This document shows, piece after piece, positions 24,509-31,654 of a DNA stretch of 34,571 bases. Position 1 is the first letter of the stretch; each line of letters begins with the position of its first letter. The stretch is from Candidatus Komeilibacteria bacterium S5_K13. Lineage in GTDB: Bacteria; Patescibacteriota; Patescibacteriia; UBA1558; S5-K13. The DNA lies in assembly GCA_019248485.1 (NCBI GenBank), contig JAEHGL010000013.1:1-34571 (forward strand). Direction: 5' to 3'. A program made the position numbers and the translations under genes. The notes beneath the pieces were generated by a model. The model did not search any database. It saw only the letters and a program-made list of their open reading frames with translations, and was not told where the DNA came from.

Positions 24509-24665
24509 ACAAGAAGAGAAAGATAATAAATAACAATGGTTATTTTGATATTTTAGATTACAAGCAAATGATTAAGGAGAATATAGATAAAGTTAAGAAA
24601 ATGCGATTAGAGTTTGATTAAATTGACCCTCAGGGTCGGTTCGTTTAAATAATTTTATATAAATA

Positions 24666-24674
24666 TGTTATAAT
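24666..24674 (+). promoter_or_regulatory. Extended -10 promoter of pilin 3
   Basis: TGTTATAAT, a perfect extended -10. The predicted start near 24681 gives a leader of about 34 bases with no Shine-Dalgarno before the ATG at 24715. Confidence 0.6.
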
Positions 24675-24714
24675 AATTATATAAATATTTTTTTATATTT
24701 TTTGTTTATATTAC

Positions 24715-25218
24715 ATGCACAATTGTCAAAATAATAATTTTAATAAAAAAGGCTTTACATTGATTGAGCTTTTGGTTGTGATTTCTGTTATTGCGCTTTT
24801 ATCAACGCTCGCTTTAAACGCTTTTAGTAGCGCAAGGTCAAAGGCAAGAGATGCAAAAAGGATTTCTGATTTAAAGGCTCTGCAAACAGCTATGGAAATG
24901 TATAAATCAGAATACAATGATGTAGCTACAACATCAACAGTTGAACTGGGGAAATATATCCAAGGCGGGTTTCCAAAACCAACAAATGGCACAGATCATC
25001 GTTATTGTATTTGTGCGGGTAAAAACACGTTTTCTAAACAATATTTAATTGTTACCGTATTAGAAAATACTCCAAATCCATATCCATCTATTATTAGCCC
25101 CACAATGATGAATTATAGTTGTAAGTGGATTGATAGTAATTTAGGGGAGACGGTAGAGACTAGCGCTTATAATTTGCAGTGTGGTGAAAGAAATATATAT
25201 TGTATATATGGTCAATAA
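24715..25218 (+). CDS. Type IV pilin-like protein 3, 167 aa
   Basis: The leader MHNCQNNNFNKKG is a little longer than in the other two pilins. FTLIELLVVISVIALLSTLA follows, with Glu5, and then the shared helix RSKARDAKRISDLKALQTAMEMYKSEY. The globular part has several cysteines (RYCICAG, NYSCKW, NLQCGERNIYCIYG) that probably form disulfides. The gene has its own extended -10 promoter and is followed by two terminator hairpins, so it is independently transcribed. It is probably a minor pilin or a tip subunit. Confidence 0.9.
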   Translation: MHNCQNNNFNKKGFTLIELLVVISVIALLSTLALNAFSSARSKARDAKRISDLKALQTAMEMYKSEYNDVATTSTVELGKYIQGGFPKPTNGTDHRYCICAGKNTFSKQYLIVTVLENTPNPYPSIISPTMMNYSCKWIDSNLGETVETSAYNLQCGERNIYCIYGQ

Positions 25219-25257
25219 TATTTTATGAAGGTATAAAGATGAATTTTTTATATTATA

Positions 25258-25287
25258 AAATATCTAAATTAATCGGATATTTTTTTG
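25258..25287 (+). terminator. First terminator after pilin 3
   Basis: AATATC (25259-25264) pairs with GATATT (25276-25281), followed by a run of T to 25286. It is a weak AT-rich stem with a good T-run. Confidence 0.5.
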
Positions 25288-25300
25288 TTTGATATTTTAT

Positions 25301-25327
25301 ATCGTGGCTGATCAGGCCACGATTTTT
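25301..25327 (+). terminator. Second, stronger terminator after pilin 3
   Basis: ATCGTGGC (25301-25308) and GCCACGAT (25316-25323) form a perfect 8-bp stem around TGATCAG, followed by five T. Confidence 0.85.
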
Positions 25328-25422
25328 AAAAACTAAAAACTCAGTTAAATGATACCTCTGCCCATCTTTACTAAGATTTATTTTTGAGCTATTATGAAAA
25401 TATAAAATTAGTAAAAAATACT

Positions 25423-25724
25423 ATGGAAAATATAAAAATATCCTTATTTAAAGGCAAAAAAGTTAGAAGAATACTTCATAAGAATGAATGGTGGTTTTCT
25501 GTGTTAGATGTTATTTGTGTATTAACTGATAGCCCACAGCCAAAAACTTATTGGGCAAAAATGAAAGAACGAGATAAAGAAATGTCTCAACCGTTCCCAT
25601 TTTGGGAACAGTTGAAAATGCCAGCAGAGGTGGTAAAATAGCCGGGGGCGCTAGAAAGGAATTAGAAAAAGAAATTGGACGATCAGTCATTTCTAAACAA
25701 AACAAAAAAACACTCATTTTTTGA
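25423..25724 (+). pseudogene. Broken Bro-N family gene (internal deletion and frameshift)
   Basis: From ATG 25423 the sequence ISLFKGKKVRRILHKNEWWF and SVLDVICVLTDSPQPKTYW matches the start of Bro-N antirepressor-like proteins (COG3617 type), usually about 200-280 aa. The frame stops at TAG 25639-25641. In another frame, starting at about 25638, AGGARKELEKEIGRSVISKQ continues to TGA 25722-25724, which resembles the C-terminal end of the same family. The middle part, roughly 100-150 residues, is missing. It is an inactivated remnant. A 12-bp hairpin with one mismatch (25587-25615) lies within the surviving part. Confidence 0.75.
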
Positions 25725-25789
25725 ATGCCCATATAATACCTATAAATTATCATTTTGAACGGTCGAAGTGAAGCGAAGACCATGAGCGA

Positions 25790-25807
25790 ATCCCGCATTG
25801 CGGGATG
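25790..25807. repeat. ATCCCGC/GCGGGAT palindrome next to tRNA-Arg
   Basis: ATCCCGC-ATT-GCGGGAT lies eight bases beyond the CCA end of tRNA-Arg. It follows a GGTCGAAGTGAAGCGAAGACC stretch with GGTC/GACC ends. The same GGCGGGA-type core is found at 16033-16048 and 25951-25968. No T-run follows on the minus strand, so termination is unsure. Confidence 0.6.
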
Positions 25808-25814
25808 AGTCGAA

Positions 25815-25889
25815 TGGTACCCTCGCCAGGAATCGAACCTGGATCCTATGCTCCGCAAGCACATATTCTATCCGTTGAACTACGAGGGC
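25815..25889 (-). tRNA. tRNA-Arg (anticodon GCG), CCA encoded
   Basis: On the minus strand the acceptor GCCCTCG pairs with CGAGGGT (G1-U72 wobble). The D arm is GTTC/GAAT, and the anticodon stem TGTGC/GCATA holds the loop TTGCGGA (anticodon complement at 25854-25856). There is a 4-base variable loop, a T arm CCAGG-TTCGATT-CCTGG, discriminator A and an encoded CCA. Anticodon GCG reads CGC/CGU. Most bacteria use ACG edited to ICG for this box. The 12 bases of its 5' end are repeated at 26051-26062. Confidence 0.9.
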
Positions 25890-26062
25890 ATTATTTAAAA
25901 TGTATATAACTTGTTGAATTTTTAATTTACTATGTTTAATGCACTTCTCGTTCCGCCTTTATGGCGGGATCCGTTGCCCGTCTCGCCATAGGCGAAGCCG
26001 AGGCGGACCTGTCTCGTCGTAGTCGGGTTATTTAACCCGACGAAGACGGAAACTACGAGGGC
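25890..26062. repeat. Palindrome cluster bounded by a 12-bp copy of the tRNA-Arg 5' end
   Basis: AACTACGAGGGC occurs at 25878-25889 (tRNA 5' end) and again at 26051-26062. Between them lie TCCGCC/GGCGGGA (25953-25968), a second CCCGTCTCG...CGAGGCGGAC element (25977-26008) and TCGGGTT-ATTT-AACCCGA (26023-26040). I see no gene. The layout suggests insertion of palindromic elements next to the tRNA with duplication of its end. Confidence 0.6.
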
Positions 26063-26106
26063 GAATACTTATCTATACTACTAGATATTTATGTTTTTTA
26101 CAATAT

Positions 26107-26128
26107 AAAAGGGGCTTTAGAAAGCCCC
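26107..26128 (-). terminator. Intrinsic terminator of the gene at 26145-26633
   Basis: GGGGCTTT (26111-26118) and AAAGCCCC (26121-26128) form an 8-bp stem. On the minus strand it is followed by TTTTATA. Confidence 0.8.
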
Positions 26129-26144
26129 ATGTAAAAATTTATTT

Positions 26145-26633
26145 TTATATCTTTAGAACCTTTGACATATAATCTTCAAAAGGTTCATCGTCTATATCAA
26201 CGTCTTCGTTTATGAAATTCATCAGAATATCTCTTATTTTTATGGGGTTTTGTTCTCCTAAAGGAATATTTATTCTTGGAGAAAGCCTTGTCTTCATCTG
26301 AATGTATAAATTTGATATTGTAGGTGGCTCGTATATTATAAAGAAATTGTTAATGTCTTTGTATTTATAAAATTTTTCACCTATCTGAATCCCAGCGTCC
26401 ATTATGCTAATATCAATCTCAATAGCGTCTTTTCTTTCTTGAAGTATAAGAATTACAATAATCATTACTATTATTACTGCAAACAAGAAATTTGAACTGA
26501 TAACAGCAATAGTAATAAGCACAGCTGATGCTAAGAGCATTATTATATACCACAAAGAAGATCTTTCAGGCTTTTCAAACTCTGGAAAGTGCCAAGTTAT
26601 TAATGTATTTCCTTTGTCTATTTGTTCTTCCAT
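26145..26633 (-). CDS. Small membrane protein with two helices, 162 aa
   Basis: A cytoplasmic N-terminal segment (WHFPEFEKPERSSLWY) is followed by two close membrane helices (about 26-45 and 49-64). A soluble domain of about 95 residues then carries ERKDAIEIDISIMDAGIQIG, FIIYEPPTISNLYIQMK and RINIPLGEQNP. This looks like a small PH-like beta domain fixed to the membrane. I do not know its function. It has its own promoter (TTGTCA-17-TATAAT, minus strand) and a clear terminator, so it is a single-gene unit. Confidence 0.7.
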   Translation of the reverse strand: MEEQIDKGNTLITWHFPEFEKPERSSLWYIIMLLASAVLITIAVISSNFLFAVIIVMIIVILILQERKDAIEIDISIMDAGIQIGEKFYKYKDINNFFIIYEPPTISNLYIQMKTRLSPRINIPLGEQNPIKIRDILMNFINEDVDIDDEPFEDYMSKVLKI

Positions 26634-26653
26634 AATTATTTTACTATAAAATA

Positions 26654-26682
26654 ATTATACATTTTTATATGCTAATTGACAA
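26654..26682 (-). promoter_or_regulatory. Promoter for 26145-26633, sharing its -35 with tRNA-Ser
   Basis: Minus strand TTGTCA (26677-26682), a 17-base spacer and a perfect TATAAT (26654-26659). The -35 box overlaps the tRNA-Ser -35 by five of six bases. Confidence 0.75.
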
Positions 26683-26704
26683 TGACATTTTTTTTAGGTA
26701 GAAT
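26676..26704 (+). promoter_or_regulatory. tRNA-Ser promoter
   Basis: A perfect TTGACA (26676-26681), a 17-base spacer and TAGAAT (26699-26704). The predicted start near 26711 gives a ~22-base leader before the tRNA. Confidence 0.8.
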
Positions 26705-26732
26705 TTTTATACCATTGTAAAAATATGGGCTT

Positions 26733-26823
<91 letters not shown>

Positions 26824-26851
26824 GACAATTTTTTATCGTACAGACCTATAT

Positions 26852-26876
26852 ACCCCAGTATTCATGGGGTTTTTTG
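26852..26876 (+). terminator. Intrinsic terminator after tRNA-Ser
   Basis: ACCCCA (26852-26857) pairs with TGGGGT (26865-26870), followed by a run of six T. Confidence 0.85.
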
Positions 26877-26942
26877 TTTCTTTTTAAAAAGTCATATAAT
26901 CATGGGTACTAGGGACGTCCGAACTAAACTTACTTATTTGTT

Positions 26943-26971
26943 TTGTTTAGCATTATTTTATGTGATAGAAT
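26943..26971 (+). promoter_or_regulatory. Promoter for the GIY-YIG gene
   Basis: TTGTTT (26943-26948), a 17-base spacer and TAGAAT (26966-26971). The predicted start near 26978 leaves a leader of about 26 bases. An inverted pair CTAAAC/GTTTAG (26924-26929 with 26945-26950) overlaps the -35. Confidence 0.5.
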
Positions 26972-27003
26972 AAATTTATAATACTTAACACCAAATCAAA
27001 AAT

Positions 27004-27840
27004 ATGAGAGGTAAAACAATAAATATCTTTATGCCAGATAGTAATCCTCGTGGTATAAAAATTTGTGATATTAAAGACTCAATTGTAAAAGCTATCTTTA
27101 TTCCAAGAAATAAGATAGAAGAAGTAAGCAAAAGAACAGATTTGATGGACCCGGGCATTTATTTTTTATTTGGTAATGAAGATGAAATTGGGAAAATGGA
27201 GGTTTATATCGGAGAGGCTGAAAATTTAATAACTAGAATAAAACAACACAATGCGAATAAGGATTTTTGGAATTCGGTAATTTGCTTTGTCTCTGAAAAG
27301 AAGAATATAAATAAGGCACATATTAAATATTTGGAGAATTATTGTGTTCAAGAGGCTCAAAGAATCAATAAGTGTAAACTTGAAAATAGTGTAATGCCAA
27401 CACAATCAGCACTAACTGAATCTGATGAAGATTTTATATTCAGTTTTTTTGACGATCTTAAAATTTTAATTGCTGCACTTGGTTTTCCAATTTTTGAGGA
27501 AAGTAAAAAAGAACAAGGAAATATATTTATTTGTAAAAGAAAGGATGTATATGCTGAAGGAGAATATTCAGAAGATGGAATGACTGTTTTTAAAGGATCA
27601 AAAGCAAGACTTCAAGCGTCAGTAAATATTGGAAGTTGGATTAAGAATTTAAGATCTTTGTTAATAGAAAGAGGTGTCATTAAATCGGACGACAAGACAT
27701 ATATATTTCAAGAGGATTATACATTTCATTCTCCTAGTGCTGCAGCCGCAATTGTTTTGGCTGTAAACGTAAATGGTTGGAATGTATGGAAGAATAAAAA
27801 AGGAGAAACTTTAGATGAAAAATTTAGAAAAAATACCTAA
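27004..27840 (+). CDS. GIY-YIG nuclease with C-terminal DUF4357 domain, 278 aa
   Basis: The nuclease domain holds G51-I-Y, Y68-I-G, the catalytic arginine R78 (ENLITRIKQH) and the metal-binding glutamate E111 (IKYLENYC), so it should be active as a single-strand DNA nicking domain. The C-terminal ~80 residues (AEGEYSEDGMTVFKGSKAR ... HSPSAAAAIVLAVNVNGWNVWK) match DUF4357, often found with this nuclease near restriction-modification genes. It opens the accessory island after tRNA-Ser and is followed by a DUF2188-like gene 18 bases on. Whether it acts as a restriction component or as a separate defence nuclease is unknown. Confidence 0.88.
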   Translation: MRGKTINIFMPDSNPRGIKICDIKDSIVKAIFIPRNKIEEVSKRTDLMDPGIYFLFGNEDEIGKMEVYIGEAENLITRIKQHNANKDFWNSVICFVSEKKNINKAHIKYLENYCVQEAQRINKCKLENSVMPTQSALTESDEDFIFSFFDDLKILIAALGFPIFEESKKEQGNIFICKRKDVYAEGEYSEDGMTVFKGSKARLQASVNIGSWIKNLRSLLIERGVIKSDDKTYIFQEDYTFHSPSAAAAIVLAVNVNGWNVWKNKKGETLDEKFRKNT

Positions 27841-27858
27841 TTAATTTATATAAACTAT

Positions 27859-28104
27859 ATGGCAAAATTACCAAAATTCACATTAGAGCATAATGAGAAC
27901 AGGAACAACTGGAGACTTGAAAATGACAAGACAGATAAAATCATAAAAACATTTGACACTAAAGCAGAAGCTTTAAAAGGTGGGGTATTAAAAGAAATCC
28001 TTGGAAAAGAGGGTGGGTCTGTAAAAATTCAAAAAGAAAATGGAAAATTTCAAGAAGAAAGAACTTATCCTAAAAGTGAAGATCCTATAAAATCCAAAGG
28101 ATAA
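27859..28104 (+). CDS. DUF2188-like small protein, 81 aa
   Basis: A short basic protein of the DUF2188 type: WRLENDKTDKIIKTFDTKAE followed by a short helix and GGSVKIQKENGKFQEERTY. The family is small (60-80 aa) and its role is not known. It is probably cotranscribed with the GIY-YIG nuclease (18-base gap) and ends 14 bases before the convergent recombinase stop. A partner or regulator of the nuclease is conceivable, but position is the only evidence. Confidence 0.75.
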   Translation: MAKLPKFTLEHNENRNNWRLENDKTDKIIKTFDTKAEALKGGVLKEILGKEGGSVKIQKENGKFQEERTYPKSEDPIKSKG

Positions 28105-28118
28105 GCTAAAAATTTTTA

Positions 28119-29411
28119 TTACTTAATCAACGTTAACACTTTATCCTTATAACCAATCCTAGACTTCAAATTCCCAAGTAATTCTCTTTTCTCTGATACA
28201 GATCCTTCTTTTAAAATATACTTAGCATAGTTTCGTATATCAGTATCTTGTGTTTTTTTAATTTTATCAGTACTACCAAGTACTGATCTTTGAAATATAT
28301 TAAATCTTGATATTTCATCTTCTAATCTTTTTCTCATTCCAAGTTCATTAATATCTACTTTATCTAATATCTTTAATAACTCAGTTATTAATTCTTCTTC
28401 TCTAATGTATTTATTTTTACAATTTCTATCTTTACCTCTAGTACAACCATAATAAATATATTTAGCACGAGTTCCATCTTTTCTTTGTTTGTATTTTTCT
28501 TCTGCCGATATTCCACTGCCACAATATCCACAAGTAAATAATTTAGTGAATGAAAATTCATGATTTTCTCTAACTATCTGATCTCTTTGTAATTGTACTT
28601 TTGCTTTTTTAAATAATTCTTGATTAATAATAGGATTGTGCTTTCCTGTATACCAATTTCCACTATCTAATGGATATTCAAATGCTCCATAATAAAATGT
28701 ATTATTTAGTACTTTATATATTCCACTCAGTGTTAATGGTTTATTTCCTCTTGTATAAAAATTAAGCTCATGCCTTAACCAATTATATATTTTTCTACCA
28801 CTATAATGTTCATATGCCACTTTTTCAAATATCTTCTTTATTACAGGTGCTCTAAGTGGATCAATGATAATCTGACATTTTGCATCCATTCTATTTTGAT
28901 TCAAATATCCTAGTGGTGCTACTCCTGGCCATAGTCCCATTTCAACTCTTGTTCGAAGCCCACGCTTTACATTTATACCTCTATTATCATTTTCTAGTTT
29001 AGCCTGGGAACCAAGTATCATAAGAAGAAACTTCTCATTTGGATTATTAGAAAACCTTTGTCCAAATGTTCTTATCTCCTTTAATGCACCCGAATCCATT
29101 AAATCTACTATTTTTCCTAAATCCCCGGCATTTCGAGATATTCTATCTGGTGCCCAAGTTAGAATACCATTAAATTTTCCTTGTTTTATCTCATCAATAA
29201 TCTCATTAAATATTGGTCTTTGTCCTGTCTCTTTGGCGCTATGAGATTCTCTTTTCATTGTCACAACCTCTAAATCTTCTCTTTCTGCTAATAGAAGCAT
29301 CTCTTTTATCTGACTATCTATAGAAAGGACCTGTCTTTCCTCTGATTCTGATGATTTTCTAGCATAAAGGCAGTATTTAATACTATGCTTATTTTCCAGA
29401 TTAATGTCCAT
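28119..29411 (-). CDS. Large serine recombinase, 430 aa
   Basis: This is a site-specific DNA recombinase of the resolvase/invertase superfamily. The N-terminal catalytic domain has Y16-A-R-K-S20, where S20 is the nucleophile, followed by WAPDRISRN and the long helix. Then come the recombinase domain (GVAPLGYLN ... LRAPVIKKIFE) and a zinc-ribbon region with CGYCGSG ... YGCTRGKDRNC, and a C-terminal coiled stretch. At 430 aa it is slightly short for a phage integrase and nearer to transposon-type recombinases. It runs opposite to all neighbours and probably moved or still moves this island. An extended -10 (29428-29436, minus strand) and a palindrome (29445-29475) lie just upstream. Confidence 0.92.
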   Translation of the reverse strand: MDINLENKHSIKYCLYARKSSESEERQVLSIDSQIKEMLLLAEREDLEVVTMKRESHSAKETGQRPIFNEIIDEIKQGKFNGILTWAPDRISRNAGDLGKIVDLMDSGALKEIRTFGQRFSNNPNEKFLLMILGSQAKLENDNRGINVKRGLRTRVEMGLWPGVAPLGYLNQNRMDAKCQIIIDPLRAPVIKKIFEKVAYEHYSGRKIYNWLRHELNFYTRGNKPLTLSGIYKVLNNTFYYGAFEYPLDSGNWYTGKHNPIINQELFKKAKVQLQRDQIVRENHEFSFTKLFTCGYCGSGISAEEKYKQRKDGTRAKYIYYGCTRGKDRNCKNKYIREEELITELLKILDKVDINELGMRKRLEDEISRFNIFQRSVLGSTDKIKKTQDTDIRNYAKYILKEGSVSEKRELLGNLKSRIGYKDKVLTLIK

Positions 29412-29427
29412 ATTTATCTAATTAATG

Positions 29428-29436
29428 CTTATAACA
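29428..29436 (-). promoter_or_regulatory. Extended -10 candidate for the recombinase
   Basis: Minus strand TGTTATAAG, 17 bases before the ATG. There is no -35; the imperfect palindrome 29445-29475 sits where the -35 would be. Confidence 0.45.
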
Positions 29437-29444
29437 CAATAGAT

Positions 29445-29475
29445 GACGCAAGTCCTCAGAGGAGTCAAGGGCGTC
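29445..29475. repeat. Nested palindrome between recombinase and half S gene
   Basis: Outer arms GACGC (29445-29449) and GCGTC (29471-29475); inner TCCTC-A-GAGGA (29453-29463). The two centres are offset by two bases. It could be a repressor or recombinase site. Confidence 0.45.
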
Positions 29476-29537
29476 CTATGTACTACCTGTTGATAACTAC
29501 TCTTTACTTTTATTTCAGATTGTAGTAAGCTGTCTGT

Positions 29538-30122
29538 ATGCATAAGAAATTAAATAAAATATCAAATATAAATTCTGGTTATACATTTAGAAAAACCATT
29601 GAAAAAGATGATAATGGGGATATTTATTTATTACAGGCTAGAAATATAATATTAAATGAAGACATTTCTAATGTAGATGATTTTCTTAAGATCAACTCTA
29701 CCTCTATTCGCAATCCTTATTTTTTAGAATACAATGATATTGTTGTTGTATCTAAAGGATTTGGAATGAGTTCCTTCCGTTCAGCTATTTTTGTATCAAA
29801 TGAAAAAAATGTTATTGCTCCATCCTCCGTACTTATAATTCGTATATCAGATATTACAGTACTTCCAAAATATGTATCCCTTTATTTGAATTCATTAGAT
29901 GGACAAAAAGCTATTAGTAAAATTGTTACTGGTTCACATATACAAAATATACTTGTTAGGAATTTATTAGATCTAGAAATTCCTATACCATCTGTAAATG
30001 AACAAAAACTAATTATAGATTTATCTGAAAATTTACAAAGACAAGAAAAATTATTAAATAAAAAATTAAATATTCAAAAAAATATTTTAGATTCAATATT
30101 TATAAATTTAACCAATAAATAA
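29538..30122 (+). CDS. Half-length type I specificity subunit (HsdS-like), 194 aa
   Basis: It contains one target-recognition domain (about residues 1-150) followed by one conserved helical spacer (SVNEQKLIIDLSENLQRQEKL and on). Normal HsdS proteins have two of each and about 400 residues, so this is a single-TRD form. Half S subunits can work as dimers or serve as recombination partners for the full S gene. It is the first gene of the S-M-ATPase-S operon and ends one base before hsdM. The start ATG follows no Shine-Dalgarno. It begins directly at the domain (KLNKISNINSGYTFRK), so 5' truncation of a longer S gene is also possible. Confidence 0.8.
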   Translation: MHKKLNKISNINSGYTFRKTIEKDDNGDIYLLQARNIILNEDISNVDDFLKINSTSIRNPYFLEYNDIVVVSKGFGMSSFRSAIFVSNEKNVIAPSSVLIIRISDITVLPKYVSLYLNSLDGQKAISKIVTGSHIQNILVRNLLDLEIPIPSVNEQKLIIDLSENLQRQEKLLNKKLNIQKNILDSIFINLTNK

Positions 30123-30123
30123 A

Positions 30124-31638
30124 ATGACTACAAATAAAAAATATACACAAGAGGAATTAAACAAAATTCTTTGGAGTGCAGCAGATTCTTCTCGTACTCA
30201 AGTTGATGCGGGAATATATAAAGACTATGTACTCGCAATGTTGTTTTTTAAATATTTAAGTGATTTGTCAAAAAAGAGACACGATGAATACAGGGAACGT
30301 TTTGGAAGTGATGAAAAACGTATTAAAGAAAAAATGAAGTTAGATCGTTTTTATCTTCCAGAAAAATCTTCTTTTGATCATATTTATTCTATTATGGAGC
30401 AAGATAATATAGGAGATGAAATTAATAAAGCACTTCACAGAATAGAAGATGAAAACAAAGATAAATTGGAAGGCGTATTTAGTGTAGATTTTAATTCCGA
30501 ATCAACATTAGGAAAACTTGCTGAACGTAATAAAATGCTTCGACATCTTATTCATGATTTTGCCAATATAGATTTGTCAGATGCTGGGGATGATATCATA
30601 GGTAATTCCTATATGTATATGATAGAACGTTTCGGTGCTGATGCTGGCAAAAAAGCTGGAGAATTTTTTACTAAAAGAAGTGTAGCTCAACTTGTTGCAA
30701 TGTTAGCAGAACCAAAACCAGGCGCTAGAATATGTGACCCATGTTGTGGATCTGGTGGCCTTCTTTTGTTAGCGGGAGAAGAAGTAGAGAAACAAGGATC
30801 AAAAAATTATGCCTTATATGGTCAAGAATCAACTGGCTCCACATATCAACTTGCTCGTATGAATATGTTCTTACATGGTAAAGATTCTGCAAGATTAGAA
30901 TGGGGAGACACATTAAACAATCCATTACTCGTAGAAAATAATCAATTGATGAAATTTGATAATGTAGTAGCTAATCCACCATTTTCTCTAAAGAAATGGG
31001 GAGCTGAACATGCAGAAGCAGACAAGTACAAAAGGTTTTGGCGTGGTGTTCCACCAAAAGACAAGGGTGATTATGCCTTTATTACTCATATGATAGAAAC
31101 AGCAAAACCAAAAACGGGACGTATTGCTGTTATAGTGCCACATGGAGTTTTGTTTCGTGGTGGAGCTGAAGGTAAAATTCGTGAACAACTCATAAAGGAA
31201 AATATAATTGATGCAGTGATTGGTCTTCCTGCTGGACTATTTCAAACAACTGGAATTCCTGTCGCCATTTTAGTAATTGATAGATCTCGTGAAAAAGGAG
31301 CTGAAAATGAAAATAAAAAAGATATATTTTTTATTGAAGCATCAAAAGAATATAAGCCAGGCAAGGCTCAAAATATTTTAGAGAAAACAAATATTGATAA
31401 AATTTATTCTACTTATAATGCACGTAAAGATGTAGAAAAGTTTGCACGTAAAGTAAAATTTGATGAAATACAAGAAAATGATTTTAATTTAAATATAACA
31501 AGATATGTAGATACGTTTGTTGAGGAAGAACCCATTGATATAAAAGCAAATTTAAAAGAATTAGAAAAACTAGAACCAGAATTAAAAGAATTAGAAAAAC
31601 AAATGGATAAATACTTAAAAGATTTAAATATTAAATAA
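30124..31638 (+). CDS. hsdM: Type I restriction-modification methyltransferase HsdM
   Basis: This is the N6-adenine DNA methyltransferase subunit. The N-terminal HsdM_N helical domain (about 7-160) begins with LNKILWSAADSSRTQVDAG. The SAM motif is D205-P-C-C-G-S-G-G and the catalytic motif IV is N284-P-P-F. The segment SYMYMIERFGADAGKKAGEF, followed by FTKRSVAQLVA, is strongly conserved. A C-terminal helical region (KELEKLEPELKELEKQMDKY) would contact HsdS. At 504 aa it is complete. It should methylate the host and form the core of the restriction complex with HsdS and HsdR. Confidence 0.96.
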   Translation: MTTNKKYTQEELNKILWSAADSSRTQVDAGIYKDYVLAMLFFKYLSDLSKKRHDEYRERFGSDEKRIKEKMKLDRFYLPEKSSFDHIYSIMEQDNIGDEINKALHRIEDENKDKLEGVFSVDFNSESTLGKLAERNKMLRHLIHDFANIDLSDAGDDIIGNSYMYMIERFGADAGKKAGEFFTKRSVAQLVAMLAEPKPGARICDPCCGSGGLLLLAGEEVEKQGSKNYALYGQESTGSTYQLARMNMFLHGKDSARLEWGDTLNNPLLVENNQLMKFDNVVANPPFSLKKWGAEHAEADKYKRFWRGVPPKDKGDYAFITHMIETAKPKTGRIAVIVPHGVLFRGGAEGKIREQLIKENIIDAVIGLPAGLFQTTGIPVAILVIDRSREKGAENENKKDIFFIEASKEYKPGKAQNILEKTNIDKIYSTYNARKDVEKFARKVKFDEIQENDFNLNITRYVDTFVEEEPIDIKANLKELEKLEPELKELEKQMDKYLKDLNIK

Positions 31639-31654
31639 TATAACAGATAATTTT

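Larger units (their letters stand above)
24250..24714. other. 465-bp non-coding stretch between pilins 2 and 3
   Basis: It contains two GACCCTCAGGGTC palindromes (24255-24269 and 24625-24637), a promoter directly followed by a terminator (24276-24330), a REP-like element (24338-24508) and the pilin 3 promoter. One frame from about 24530 to 24621 reads NGYFDILDYKQMIKENIDK and on to MRLEFD before stopping. It looks protein-like and may be a gene remnant, but I do not recognise it. Confidence 0.6.

Noticed and set aside
25511-25864. Minus-strand 117-codon frame covering tRNA-Arg
   Set aside because: It overlaps a tRNA gene and the broken Bro-N gene and has no recognisable domain.
29490-29516. 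TTGATA...TATTTC as a promoter for the half S gene
   Set aside because: The -10 candidate is poor and spacing is only 15; the true promoter of the operon is unclear.
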